Of a DNA stretch of 64,000 nucleotides, positions 42,501 through 57,500 are shown one piece after another. The stretch comes from Fragum whitleyi (taxonomy: Eukaryota > Mollusca > Bivalvia > Cardiida > Cardiidae): contig OX411543.1 of NCBI GenBank assembly GCA_948146395.1, forward strand, positions 23,317,026 through 23,381,025, read 5' to 3'. Below the pieces are notes generated by a model. It saw only the letters and a list, made by a program, of their open reading frames with translations, ran no database searches and was not told the DNA's origin. Position 1 is the stretch's first letter. The number at the start of each line of letters is the position of its first letter. A program made the translations under genes and the position numbers.

Positions 42501-45500
42501 CATACTCCTGATTAAATTCTGGAATATTCTTAGGGAATAACAGACCGTTCTTCTCTAAGGATAAGGCCGCGCCGAGCTCCTGGAGTGTACTTGGCTGGAC
42601 CTTGCGAGCCGAAACTCTATAGCTCATTACACAAATGGTTATCGGATTTAAGTCCGGTGCGCGAGACGGCCGGTCCAGACGTGAAATGCCATCTTCTTGG
42701 CGATACTCTTGGACTATACGGGCCCTGTGTGAACGGGCATTATCATCCATTAAAATGAATCCATATCCCAATAGCACCAGCGTAAAATCTTACGTGGGTA
42801 TTGAGGATTTCATCAATGTACCTACGAGCTGTCAGAGTACCTCTTTCTAAAATAACAAGATCAGTCCGCCTATCACAGATGATGCCTTCCCAAACCATGA
42901 TGGGCCCACCCCCATAACGATCGTGCTGAGTAATGTTTGCTGCATGAAACCTCCGCAGCCTTTTCCACACCCTAGCCTGGCTTTCAGTGTAGTCCGATCA
43001 ATACCTGGACTCATCCGCGACTAGCATGGGGCGCCAGCGTCTTATTCGACAGCCAACGTGATCCAATGCCCATGTTAACCGACGCCGACAATGAACTCGG
43101 GACAGCGGAATACGAATACATGGTCTTCTTGACCTCAGGTCATGCTCATGCAGCCGTGTTCGTATGGTTTAGGTCGAAACTCGCACTCCCAAGGAGTTTT
43201 GAATGTCGGAACGTGGCTGCGTTGCCGTAGCGAACCTATTCCTTCGGGCTTGAATTAACAAAAAACGGTCTTCTGCGACGGAGGTAGCTCTACTCATACC
43301 TCCATTATGTCTCATAACAGGTGTACCATACTAATGGTATCGTGCCCCAGCTCTGGTTACAATAGTATGGTGTACCCCTAGTACCATTCTAACATTACGG
43401 TTGGAAGCCCCTTGCTCCAGCATAACTAAAGCACGCCACAATTGTTAGACACGTACATGTCGTCTTACATTTGGATTAGCCATAAGTAACGATTTAAAAG
43501 TCAATAAAGTACTGAAAAACAGAAACTAAGCATTTACAAGAGGACACGAAACTGGAGTTCCTCATTTTGCACGTGTCTCGCGAGAAAATTGCGTGTCAAA
43601 TTTGGTAATGTATACATTAGATATCTTGTCAATACATTATTGTACAATTTTTAACATGAACACGAATGTTATTATAATCAGCTCCTGTAGGACAGCGAAA
43701 AAGTTTGGTACTTAGCAAACTTTGAGTAGTAAAGTATATCAAAAATGGGTCTTTCTTCAAATTACTTTTCCCGTCTATAGGTTTGACCGCTTCTAGATAA
43801 TCAGTGTAAATATTGAAATAACCAAAATCAGAGAGGAGAACATATACCGTCAAAGCTTTTTATTTCGCAATGGCGGCCTACATGGGAAATGATAGTCTTG
43901 CGAGATTTCGCCATTTTGTTTTATTATTTATTTACTTTTTTCCTTGATTTTATTTTGATCGATCTTTATCAAAATTAAAATTAACTTGAAAGTAAAATTA
44001 AGATAAGAATCAGCCTTACATTTAAAAAGTTGCACAATTTTGCTAAGACTCGCTCCTGGATGACGTTTTGTTTTTACCCTCAGCAAATGACGTCATTCTA
44101 CGTTTTGGGGAAATAAGACGCTAGTTTTTCCCGCTAAAACAACGTCATGGTTTAACAAATTTTTGCATTTTAACGTCCGGGTGAAAAGCGAGTTAAGATT
44201 TGAAAGAGATAAAATCTAAAAACAATATTCCCAGTTAAGACTTGAAAGAGATGAAATCTATAGCAATATTCGCAGTTGGACTTGAAAGACGCAGTTGCTA
44301 TAACACGTGCCCCCGTATTTAAAGATCCCCCCCCCCCAAAGTGTTTTTACTATAAAAGGAGAAACAAAATAGTCTTATGAAAAATTAATGGCGGTCAAGG
44401 CTGGTTGTGTTCACTGACCGCTCTCGATTTTTGATCAATTGTATCGGATTCTACGGACTATGTAATAAGATGTTTGGATACAAGTGTTTATAAGTGACTT
44501 GTAAATGGATCTTTGATCGAATGTGAATATAAACTTTGTGACTTTTAAGTGGAATAAATATTTTTTCTTTGTTCTCACACCGGGTCATGGGTGAGTGAAT
44601 TCACCTGGACATAAATTATTGACAACTTAACCACATTGAACCATGGCGGATTACCAAAATAGCATATGCACTAATTTGGAAAATGCTTCCCCTTCGAGGG
44701 AGTACACACAGCTCACTCCGGCACAACGCCGGTGTGGGCGAATTGATGATAAAACAGATTTTGACACGTCGCAAACAAGCGCAAGAATATATACGTATCT
44801 ACATTGGAACGCATCAACGTCACTCCGGAAAACCATGAACGACTTTTTAGTGAAATATGCGGGCCGCAATTCACCGACCACAACTGGGCTTTAATTGATA
44901 GAGTTAAGAAATCATTCAGAACTTACACAAAATCAGATTTTATATAAAAAATGTTTACTGAATTGTACTCTCGCGACGAAAGATTGGAGGAGGTTAGATC
45001 AACGATTTATTAGGCGTGTTTTTTCAGCCAAAATTATCCCTTTCAAAAGGATGCAAATCTGAAAAGTCGCAAAAATAAAATTTCATTTTACCGTGAACGG
45101 GGGCCTCTTTCAAGAAAAGTATCGTCAGGTCTATATTATAATCATCGTACGATTATATTAAAGAAGGTCGTAAACGGCTTTCTCAAAAATATCCTTGAAA
45201 ATCGCAGACTTTACGACCTCATAAGATTAACGTTAAGTTTATCTTTAACATATGCACGTGCTGATCATATAAATAAACTTCCGCGTTAGTCCACTTTTTA
45301 CAATACCAAAAAGGGTAAATCAGCAAACTGGTCGAAGAATAGGCATTTATTTGCATATAAATGCATATTTATCGAGTTAAAACTCAATTCTAAATATCTA
45401 TGTCAAGGTATGCAAGTTCTCATAATTGCATAGTTAATTTAGCTTACACTGTCGATTCCTGTCATGTCAACTTTGGAGCATTCGAACATTGGACCGCATC

Positions 45501-48500
45501 GTAAAAATGCACATACTCTAGTCAATGATCATCTGCGCCAAGTTGTCTGAGTATGGCTTAGCAATCATTATAATTCATATCCATTGCTGTTTCTTTGGTG
45601 GGTTGTTTACTGGTGGAGTTTTTAGATGTATAAGAATACAGCATTGTTAAAAAGGCAGGATGAAAATTGGCTCATCTACTTTCCTTACATGTATTTTTAA
45701 GTAATTCTTCAAATATGTATTATTTGTGCCCATATGGAAGGTATTGAAGCAAACTATAGAAGAATGGTATTGAAACAAGTTTCAGATGGATATTATTAGA
45801 CTTGCTGCCGTCCCACCGATCTGATGTATTGTGAAATGAGCAATTCAACTAGAGAAAGTATAATTTCTTATCAGCTTATCTTTCTCTGACCGGCCGATCA
45901 GTCGTTTTTGAGAATATTGGAGGTAATTTCAAATAGTACATCATGAGTCATGTACCTTATATATCACTAAATGTGAGCCTGGGAGCCAGGCTAGGGTATT
46001 ATATTCCATGGCTTTCATACAAAATTACCGATAACCCTAACTTGCATTTGCTTGATTATTTGCCCAGTTTTTCTTTTACGAAAAGAGCGAGAAAAAAAAA
46101 AAAGATTCCATCGAGTGCAGCGGTTTTGTTGTTGATGTTGATGTTATTAATAAGAAATCCTCCTATTTATCAAGATTTTTTTTACTATAAGCTGTGGAAT
46201 TTCCCGTTTGATTAATGTAGTACTTGAAGCATGAAACACAGGAATCCATATTGCATAATGTTTTTTTTTAAGAAATTCATTTATGAGTAAAAATCTATTG
46301 ATTTGGTATCTCCCACTTTCTGTGTCACTAGGAAGGGTAAACTAACATTTTCAGTCATGGTCATTATAGCGTCGATTCTTACGGTAAATAAACAACTTAA
46401 TGCCACTATGAAAACATTCTGCGACAATCGTACGATTATCGCAGAGTAAAATCAATCATCGAAATTATGGTGCATCAATTGTTTTCAATTTATCTCGTTA
46501 ATTACACCATATTGTACTGGGAAATTTTGCATGGGTATAGCTAAATAATCGTTCTAATATTCGCTAGAGCTAGAAAAGAATCCGAGAAAATTTTGGGCTC
46601 ATGAGGACAAAATCGTAAAATTTACGACTGGTCTTAAGGTGTCACAGATTGAATCGTAGATTTCATAATCCGACACCTTCCTTGAAAGCCCAAACGTTTC
46701 TTGAAAGCCAATTTTCATCGTACGATTGCGATACGAGAAAATTTCAATCGTAGGAGCTTTCTTTAAAAGCGGTCCCTGGTTGATCAACTATTCAATTAAA
46801 TTAGTATGTAATCACAACTTGGTCCCGTTATTGTAATTGGTGATTTCAATATTCACTTGAATGGGTTAAAATACGTTAAACCTATTGATGGTCGTGATCT
46901 TTGTGATCTGATATCTTCTTTCAATATGTTTAACGCAACATCATCGGATTATTGTTCTGGGGCCTATACAAAATACGTCTTGATAAGCGATAAGCGTAAC
47001 AAGTCGTTAATTGATCACATCTTTGGTTCAAGCTCAATGCATTCATCTATTCCTTATTCTCACATTTTGGATGACGACTGCCTTAATGTGTCTTGTCATC
47101 GTCCCATTTTTATGAAATTTGGGTGAGATACTATTTGAAAAAGTATGACGATTTTCTTACTCAAAAAATGGATTTGTAAACTGGTATAGGGTATCAAGCG
47201 AAGATATTTCTTAAAATACCAAAATAGTCTTCACAACAACCTTAAGATAGATGCAAATAATTTACACACATTTGATATTGGCAATTATATTGACAGTCTA
47301 TACCAGTGCATTGTAGGTAATATTTGTAGTGCATCCGATGTGCACTTTCCGCATTCTTCATACCGCTCTTAAACCGTACTGGTCTGCCGATCTCAAGGAA
47401 TACCACACGCTCATGCGTATCAAATTCAGGGTGTGGATTGAGGCCGGTAGACCAAGTGGCGATGAATACATTGAATATAAGCAGTCAAAAGAAGTTATTT
47501 TCGAAGTACGCACAGGGTAACTTGCAGCAAGTACCTCCAACAAGTAAATGCTAACATAGACAATGCTTCCGGAATAGAATCTTCTTTAATCTGGTGTTTG
47601 TTCAAATCGAAAGGGAGACAATCGCATGGTAGAGTGTGTCATGAGAACATGTTTGACAATTAGATATGCAAAACCTCTACTGAGATTTGCCTTGGATGGG
47701 GTGTTCATTACGCTGATATTTACTTAGATACACGAAATGAGTCGTACGATAAAAGTCATTTTGACTATGTTTCTCAGTTAGTCTCTAGAATCAAACATTT
47801 GTCAGTTATAGTAAACGAAGATAATATTACGGAAGAAGAAGTGACCGATGCTTTGTTGTCTTTAAAAAAAAACAGGCAAAATGAGCGGGATAGATATGGT
47901 CAGTAACGAACACCTAATCCACGATGGCTTGTTGTTTAGAAATTACATTAACCACTTATTTGACTTGATGTATTGTTTTCATTATACTCTAATTGCACTT
48001 TTAAAAAAATGTATTATCTTGACACTCCATAAAGGGGGAAGTAAGTCAAAAACGAGGCAAACAGCTACAGGGCTATTACCCTTTCTTCTTCTATATTGCA
48101 ATTAATTGAACCTGTTTTACTCAAACGTTTACTTCAATAAAAAGACCGTTGCATTCCTTACAAGGTGGTTTTCAACAGGGCATGGGTAGCTCAATGACTT
48201 CATATGCATTAAATGAGAGTATAAATGTTTGCAAATCCAAAAAGGGAACATTTTTACTTGCTTTCTTGATGCTCGTCAGGCATTTGATCGTGTATGGCAC
48301 GATTGGTTATTCTACAAATTATTTGAGCTTAAAGTCAATAATAAGCTTTTATAAACAGTGATTTCAGTGCACACGGATATGCATAGCCTTGTCATGTTAA
48401 ACGGTTGCCATTTGGACTGGTTCTCTGTTCTACAAGTCCCCGTATTAATATTTAATATACATCGACTCACATATTGATCAATTAGTAAGTAGCAATCTTG

Positions 48501-51500
48501 GCTTTCAGATTTAGGGTATACATTTATGCGCCCTTCCTCTGCAGACGATATGACATTGCTGTCATTGTCTGCATAGACTGCACAAATTTTGTTAGACATA
48601 TGTTATGGTTATTCAAGTCTCTGGAGGTTTGATTAAAACTCGTCAAAGAATGAATCGAACCGATCCTTCAAGCACAATTCTCGTTTATGGTTTATTGGAA
48701 ATCAGCAATTGACAGAAAAGGAAGAAGCCACGCGTCTTGGTATTAGGCACAATTAGTATTCATACCCCATCATATGCTGTGAACCAAATTAATCGTAAAA
48801 TTAGGGGGTCCTTTTTCGGTGTAATGAGAGACGGTCTACATCGTTATGGCTTAAATCCTGTAACAAGTCTAAAAGTCAACGAATCAATAGAATTACCCAG
48901 ATCCCTATTTGGTTGTGAATTGTTGCAAACTTTATCCAAAAGAGATAATCTCACGCTTGAAAGATCACACAGGCTTTGCTTAAAACCAATGCAAGGATTA
49001 TGTTCTATGTCTAAAGGGTTATGTTCTAGGTCTAGAACTGACAAAGTACTTGGGTTATTGGGTTCTTTACCAATTAAAGCCCATATGGAGGGTGAGAAAG
49101 CTGATATGTTTAGGTCAGTTATGCCACCTAAAGAGGGATTGCGCGGTTAAACTAACTCACAAAGTTTCATTCTGAACTAGGTGGTATCTTAGATAAATAC
49201 AGTTTAATGCAAGGCCTTGATGATTACAGAGTCTTTGCTGTTTTCCTTCTAAACATGTGTGGAAAAAATGCGTCCATTCAAAGGCAACAGAGTTTTTATT
49301 TAAATGAGTGGGAATTTAGAACGTCTTCTCAAGATTTCGTTTTGTATCGACAAATTAAGCTTAAATTTTACCGATCAAACAATATGGACGTTCGCCAAAA
49401 ATAACCCCAAACAGCTTAATGCTTAAATGAGAAAAAGCAAATAACCATCGATTTTGATAGTTAGCCTACTTTGCTCTTCTAAAAATAAGTTATAAATTTA
49501 GCCTATTACTTTTACCGTCTTTGGGTTAAACCTTCTATTATATTTTTGTACATCGGCATACTCTGGTCATAGTCTTTACCACTCACTCCATTGATAACTA
49601 CGAAAATCCAGTTTACAACCGGTTGTTTAAAAGATAAACATTTGTTTTGCCTTTAACGAAAAAATCTTTTCAGCCAATCAGCTTTATTTCATTAGTTGTA
49701 CCATTGAACAGCGCTCCTGATTGGCTTCGACTAACTACCGGTTAAAATTTAAAAAATGGTTATCGATAACCGGGCCTTGTTGGACTCTGTAGGTGTCCAG
49801 TCTGCTTAATATCTATTTATTTCGCAAATAAGAAAATGTTAGAAACGTTAAACTAATATAATACATCGTAAATAGAAACATTTTGAAAGAAAAATGAGAC
49901 GAAAAACAGGTAAGAACGATTGCCCGAAAAATTTAGAGTCCGATGATGCCTAGACTACAATGGTCCTGCATTACTTCATCTTTTTTCAGTAAACAATGTT
50001 TGTGTGAAGAAAGAAGATATTCAATTTGATGATGATCACGTGTTCTGCCATTGTGATAAACCATGCACGTAAGTTCTATACAGATCTGCGTTCAGCATGA
50101 AAACGTTCGCAAAACGTTTTATAAATATAAATCCATGTGCAGAGCAGGTTAACATTTATTAACGTTTTCCGACGTTTTCGTATCTTGCACGCAGGGCAGT
50201 TCACTTTACATTTGACAACATCGTAAAAAGTCTTACGACTGAGATTAACAAGTTCGTGAAATATTTAAAAATGATATCCCGCTTTGCATGAGTATTACGT
50301 ACACGATGTTGTTTTTTTTTTTTCTTTTTAAAACGTCCCTCAAACGGTTTTTGAGCAAGAACCATAATTATAAAGCCGAACATCTTAATACTTTCTTAGA
50401 TCTAAAGGGTCGTTATTATAAGGACCGAGTGTATTTTTCACTGCGTTTATTGGAGTATAAAGTGCAATTGCCTTAGCACATGGCTAAATCGAAACGTCCT
50501 ACAGGCGTTATTTGCCACGAGGTAAGACAATTTCACTTGATAACACAGTGAATTTAATTGATATGAGCACTACCTTCAATCAGAAATAACTCTATGAAAT
50601 TTGGTGCAATCTAACAAACGGCTGCAAAATGCACACGCTTACAGAAATAAAAATATACAAAGACCAAAATCTAGTCTTGCTTTGATAATTTTCCCTGATA
50701 GAAAAAATAATGTATAATGTGCGCAAGCATACGTTGCGTAGCGTAAGTTTTCATCAAAAACAACCGATAATCACAACAAAGATCCACGTTACATGAAATA
50801 TTATTACACCAATTCGAATTTATAACGATGATCAAAAAATATGATATGAATGTTGTCTTGTAAGTAATGCAGATAAGCCGATGAGTCCTACCGGATGTCC
50901 TATTTATGTCACTTGTCGTCTCCTTTTATTTTCAGTGAAGTTATCTACTCGTCGACTATATCGTCTAGAGGATGGCCTGGGGATAGCTTCTTGGTAAGCC
51001 TGTTATCAATTTAAATCGTAAAGAAATAGGCAAAAGACCACTTTCTCAAACGTATGTGACCATGTATGTGGCATTTGCAGTAACTTCGTGCGTGATGACA
51101 TGGATAATAATGTGATTGGGATAAAGAGACATTTGTCCGTTGATATCTCTAGAGCGTGTTGTGAAGACTCAGATCAGGCTGTGCGGAGCACAGGCTGATC
51201 TGAGTATTAACCTTGTTCACATGAAAGTGTTGGAAATCTCTAGCGCATGCTTAAATAAGAGATGAACTGTGCGCAATACTTGGTACAATGAAGTAACATT
51301 TGAGTACAAAATAATTAGGCAAATGTGTATCCAGTCCGGCAGATTTCTAGCTGGACCTAGAAGTGGAGTATAAAGTTTTTTTCATAATTGTTTCTTGTAG
51401 CTAAGCAATCGCACATCAAGAATCTGACTGATGACACCTAGTCATTATTGAGAATTTTGAAATAAATGGAGATGGTAGCCAGGGCCACGTAAAATATACA

Positions 51501-54500
51501 AACTGATCAATAACTTGCTATATCTTTATTTCCTACTTTGTCACTTATTTTTGTAAATAAGATGCTTATTAAAACTCACAAAACAAATAAATGCCTGAAT
51601 TGAAATTCGTGTTTAGAATTGAAATCAGGATGGCAGCCAGGTGGAATTCTCGATCAGTAAACAGTGTTAAAAGTCCAGTTGTGACATGCTTTAACCTCAG
51701 AATTATTTCAAATATTTTGTTCAAGGCTGGAGTTAGTCCCTTTTTGAATAATATGTAAAGCAATCTTGTCATCTGATTTGAATTGTTTCGGAAAATGAAC
51801 TTAGCCAGGATAACAGAATTCTGCTCAAAATAAATTGTAAAACTTAAAGATGTTTTCAGGCCAGTTTAGCAGATTTCTTGATTGATTCTTGTAGCCAATG
51901 TATTACGTATCAATTATTTACTGATTACACCTTGTAATTATTGAGGCATTTTTTTTAAAAGAAGATGGCAGCTAGGGCTTTCATATTATATACAAGCTTA
52001 GCATAAGAATGCTCTCTACACATGTCTAAACATTTCGTTTTATATTTTCTCAGCTATCAAAACTCGAAGGGCAAAATAAAGATACTCAAATTTGCGTCTA
52101 AATCTAGAATTGTAATCAAGATGGTAGTCAAGTAGAATTCTGAAAGTCATGTTAAACCCAACTACAACCTTTTAGCTTTTAACATTTAGGTGTCACGTAA
52201 TTTGGAATGGAAAGCAATTTTGAAAATTGTCTGTAAAATCCGACCTCCAATTCGACTTTCAGTCTGAAATGGGAAATGGCAGCAATGAATAATGAAATGT
52301 AGATTTCCACTTCAAACCAAATCAACCTTATTTCTAATATATATTTTACTCGACAGTATTGTTATTGACATGCCCTGCTGAGATATGTGACAAAAAGATA
52401 AATAAAACATAAATTGATAAAGGTTATAGTAATAAGAAAATGAACGAAGTGCAAGATTAGCTTCATATGAAATTCAAAGGCCATTACTCTAAAAGAACTC
52501 TAATGATACACACAAGTCATTGAATGAATAAAATATATTGCTTTTACAAGAATTTACATCTGAGAAAATGCTTATCTGATACTTAGAGGGATGACATCCT
52601 TTATAAAGTGTATTTGTTTTCTAAAACCCAAGGAAGAAATGTGTAAAATACTGGATTTCTCCAAATGAAACAAACTTTGAAAATAAGATGTATATGCCTT
52701 TTGTTTTTTATTATTCATGAAAGCAGCCAAGAAGGAATAAAATATAAAAGTATATTTTGTATCGGTTTATTTCAAGCCTCAGACATTGTTTTTGCTTTAA
52801 ATCTTATGTAAACTTTCTCTTCTTATGATGCAGACTATTTATCGGAATCTTTTGATCATTCCGATAATATAGCCAATTTAAGTTCAAAGACACATCTAAA
52901 AAGAGGAAAAGTTTCAAATTTTTATCACAGTCTATTTTTTGGACTTGGACTTAGACCACTGCATAGTATCGCGTGTTAGACTGTCAACTGTTGGCACCAT
53001 GATTCGGCAGAGGCAAATATTCTATCAACATGTGTCCACTACTGCTTAAGCGGACGCAGTTTTACTAAAATATTGGTTAAAGTGGCGGTAAACCTTATTC
53101 AAACAAACAAGCTAAATTAGTTTTGCAGTTTTCCCTTACTTGACATTTCTTCGGTCATTAAGCCCTCTGTCAAACTCGTACAAAAATTAATCTTTAATTA
53201 GCAATCAACAAATGTTAATAATATTTGTGAATATGGAATGACAGCAAAGAAGTTAACCGAATTAAATGTCTATATGACCTTCCTAAGTAAGAATCAAGAT
53301 GTCAACATTCGATATTTTGGGTTCTACCTGTCTTTCTGATCGGTTTCAAGATATCTGCAAAAAGAATCTTAATTAAAAAGAATTTTAATCATTTCATTGC
53401 TTATTATGAGATCACAACATACTCATTTCAGCCAGTTTGAAATACGAATTTTGCTTATATTCAAATACGTGTATAATAAGAGCAGGAAGGAGTATCATAC
53501 GACCTTGCGATATTAGGTATGGGATTATTCATTTGACCTCTGTTTAGCAGATCAAAGACGCGAATATGCGTTATCTCTAGTCTGAATGCCATTTTAGGGC
53601 AAATTTCAAGATGACAGCCAAATTCTTATTTGAGACGCTTTTATATACAGCGTTCAACTTTTGTATCAAACAGCGGTTTTTGCGACATTTACGCAATCCT
53701 TATAAATTATTGTCAAATTGAAAATTATGACATTCTGATTGCGAGATAGCAGCCAGTTTTAAGAAAAAAAAATGCCTGTCCTTTTCTTAAAGTCTGTGGA
53801 CCAGTAAGGGTCAGAATAAAGACACTAAGGAATGTCGAAGAGAGACATTTATTTGTTCATCGAACCTCTCTGTGTCAGAATAAGGACGTTAACATTATGT
53901 TTGTCGGGGTATGACTTCTTATCAAAATCTAGGGGGCAAAGCATGTTAAAATTTCGAGAGAGAAAAAATGCCGTCCACATTCCTAGCTGTCATCTCAAAC
54001 TAAGAAAAAAAGTCATATGTAATGACAGATGCAATCAGCTTGATGACACTAGGATGGGAAAGAGATACAATTTGGTATACATAAAGAAGAAATGAGAAAA
54101 ACTGTGTTAACGCTATTCACAATTTGATGTTGCCAAAAAAAGAAAATGTTCAGTTTGGCAGCCATTTTAACTGCTAAACACAATGTTGATTATCGATTTA
54201 AGTATTTGCATTATCAGAAACAGGCAACTTAGTAGATTAATAGTGATATAAAGTATAAATGTCATTTGAAATTTGTTATTTACCAAATGGTATTACTCTC
54301 AATACTACATTCAAGGATACCATCTTGAAGTTAAAAAGAAAACTTACAAGTGGTGGTTGCGCTATCAATCTAATACAAAGTAGGCAGGATAGCAGATCTA
54401 ATCAAGTGATATTATTGTAATTGAACATATTTCAAGGTTTTTTCAAAGAGAATTCGCTGTGCGCTAAATGCCGTGTAATATTGCTATTTGGCTGCCATTT

Positions 54501-57500
54501 AGTCAACAATAGTTATTGTTTCATTAGTATTATGGTTTTATTTTACTCATGATACTTGAAAATAAAAATTTAAAGTCAAATTTTTTTCTGAAAAAAATCA
54601 TCAAAACCTATCATCAATACGAGCCAGGTGGTTACATGTGTGACATAATGTCATGCCGCCAATGCTTTCCGAGTTAACGTACTAATGAGATATCACCTGT
54701 TTTTCTGAAGTCTTAGGAAACACCCCACTTATCCGACAATATTCTTTTATGTTTTACTTGATCTAGTTTATCGCTAGCACGTTGGTTAACATGACATTAT
54801 GAATGGAAGTCTGTTACTAGGTAACCTTGGTCAGATGACCTTGGCCAAGCTCTCATATAAAAGGGAAAAAGCCGCGAAGCACGGGGACTTGGGAGAGAGT
54901 CTTAGGTTAGATCACATTCGTCATGGAAGCTGACGTTAAGTTAGAGTAAGAACTTATATTATTATAGATTTACAGTTTGTGAATTGGTGTTCATTAAAGT
55001 TATTTCAACATACCAGCTGACTTTATTTAATTACACAACGCGAAAGTACTACAACATTTATTCGATCAAGATAACCTGACTACTATCTCAATTTTCACAA
55101 AATTCTCAATAATGACAAGGTACATTGTATCATCAGCCAGATTCTTGATAAGTAAGGCATGGGCTACAAGAATCAGCCACGAAAAAACCTTTATATCACA
55201 CTACTAGAATCAAGAAAAATATGCAATTTTTCTGCCGGACTAATCTATTTTTTTGCTACTACGAATTATAATTGTTCTTTTGTAATTGTCTACCTTTTCA
55301 AATTTCAATCGTACTTTTGTATTGGAATGTGCAAAACGTTTATATGGGATAGTGATAGTGGTGGGGCATACTGAAGTCAATATTTGAGGGGAATTGATTC
55401 TTAGAGTGAAAAGAAGGGTTCCTGGGAAATTTTGAAAACAAATTAGCAAACGAACAGTCAAACGTTCGGATTTTTTGTTCCTTGTGATTTATTTTGTTGA
55501 TTTGATCTTTTAAACATATCACCCCTTTGTCTTTAATGCTTTTCGGTGGCTTATTGAGAAAAAAGGTAGATGACCAATTGATAAACTCACCGCCTTACCA
55601 GTGAAATTATCAAAAATGTATACCCCCCTTTTGTTCATTTTCCCTATCTGACGTTATCTAAATTGAGCTCAATAAGTGGCGTCATCAAAAGCGTTACATA
55701 GCAATCGGGTGCAATTTGTCGCGCTTTAAGAAGAATTGTCTTTGCTATTATATATTCATATTATACTATTTTATTCGAAGAAGAGGGGTATATTCCTTTG
55801 CACTTGTCGGTCGGTCGTTACGTGGGTATGTTGGTCGGTCTGTCCATCCGTAAGTTGTTATTGTACACCGGAGTATTTCTCAAAAAGCTTGTGAGAAAGA
55901 ATCACGAAATTTCACATGTAGAGAGATATCATTGAGGAGAAGTGAAATGCTCTAGAACCATAACTCTACTCATATTTTTAGTTATTGCACTTTGTTAAAT
56001 CTATAACTTGATTTTTTATCCGGAGCATAACTCAAAATGTATGCTAGCTTGAATCATGAAATTTGGTCTGTAAATAGATCTCATTGTTGAGAAATGTGGT
56101 GAATAAAGACAGTATTTCTACACGTCATATTTTGAGTTATTTCCCTTTGTAAATTAACAAAGAATCTGTCATCGACCATCTCTTATTCTGGGCATAATTG
56201 ATATACATAGAGGATATTGAATGAGTTGTCATTGAATACCGAATTTATTAAACGAGTCATCTATAAACAGATAAAAACGAGACAACGCCGAGTTTTTATC
56301 TGTTTACAGATGACGATGTTTAAAAATTAGGTTTTTGATGAGCTAGAATTTGATATTCTATTTATAATATGACCCGCATTGCGGTGATAAAACGAGAAAA
56401 TTTTTGTATTTATCGATTCATGTTATTCCACGAAGTATGTAACGCCGTTTGTGAAATGACGCCAGCATGTCCACTATGACGCCATTTTCCTAACAATAAA
56501 TAACGTCGTTCTTCGATCTTAGCTGATTTGCACAGTTATTCCAATAGTGTAATAACACCAGTGTAATATCAAAAATATTGAACGGGGTTATTTCACTCCC
56601 GCGACGTAGGTCATATTATAAATAGATCTCTTATTTTAGTATGAACTACTAGGTGAAGTATGTGAAGACTACAAAGATCTAGAGTCTATGAAAGGTGCGT
56701 GTGAAGCACATGATCTGGGTCTTCTTGACAATGACAGGTAATTTATTATTAACTTTCTGTTGGTCAACGACGTTCTGTTTTTGTTTTGAGTTTCAGTACG
56801 TCTGATTCTATACTATTATGATTTCGTCCGTGGATTGAATTGATTCAATGGAGTTTTACGCCACTTTCAACATTTTTTTCAGTTATATCGCGGCGCCTGG
56901 AGCACCTAACAATGGTTTCCTGGTATTTCTCTTACAAGTACAACCACCACATCATTTCCTAGCTTCCAGCTTCTATCTCACATAGGTATACGATTTTCAA
57001 CCCATTGGTGAGAGACAAATAGTCGGAAAGAATGAGTGCCGCCGTCGGGGATCAAACCCAATGCCTCTAGATTGACAGTCCGACGCGCTATCAACTGCGC
57101 TATGACGGCTGTCCATTTCGTTCATGGGCTATATAAGTATTGTAACTAAATATGGAAAGACTACTTACAACGTTTGCAACGTTTAGATAACGAACCCACG
57201 AAGCTGTTAATGACCATGCATCAATGGAGAGAGGTATATAATTTTGTCATGTCTGTTGATTCGTTTGTCCGCCCCAAATTTTTTAACATGGGCCATCTCC
57301 TTCAAATGGTAATTGATATTAGCTCCACATTTCGCAAATGTTTGGCTTGTCAAAAATAGTTCTATCGGTACCAAATTTCAGTTAATTAACAAAGGCCAAA
57401 GTAATTTTCAAAGTCAAACTTGTGTTAAGCCAAAACTCTTACACTGCCCATACCTGTGGAATGGTAAGATATAATGTCTATATATAATTATATTGTTTGT

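Noticed and set aside
57040..57113. Possible tRNA gene on the minus strand
   Set aside because: The same reasoning applies: it continues into a SINE body and tail, and the anticodon stem does not pair well.
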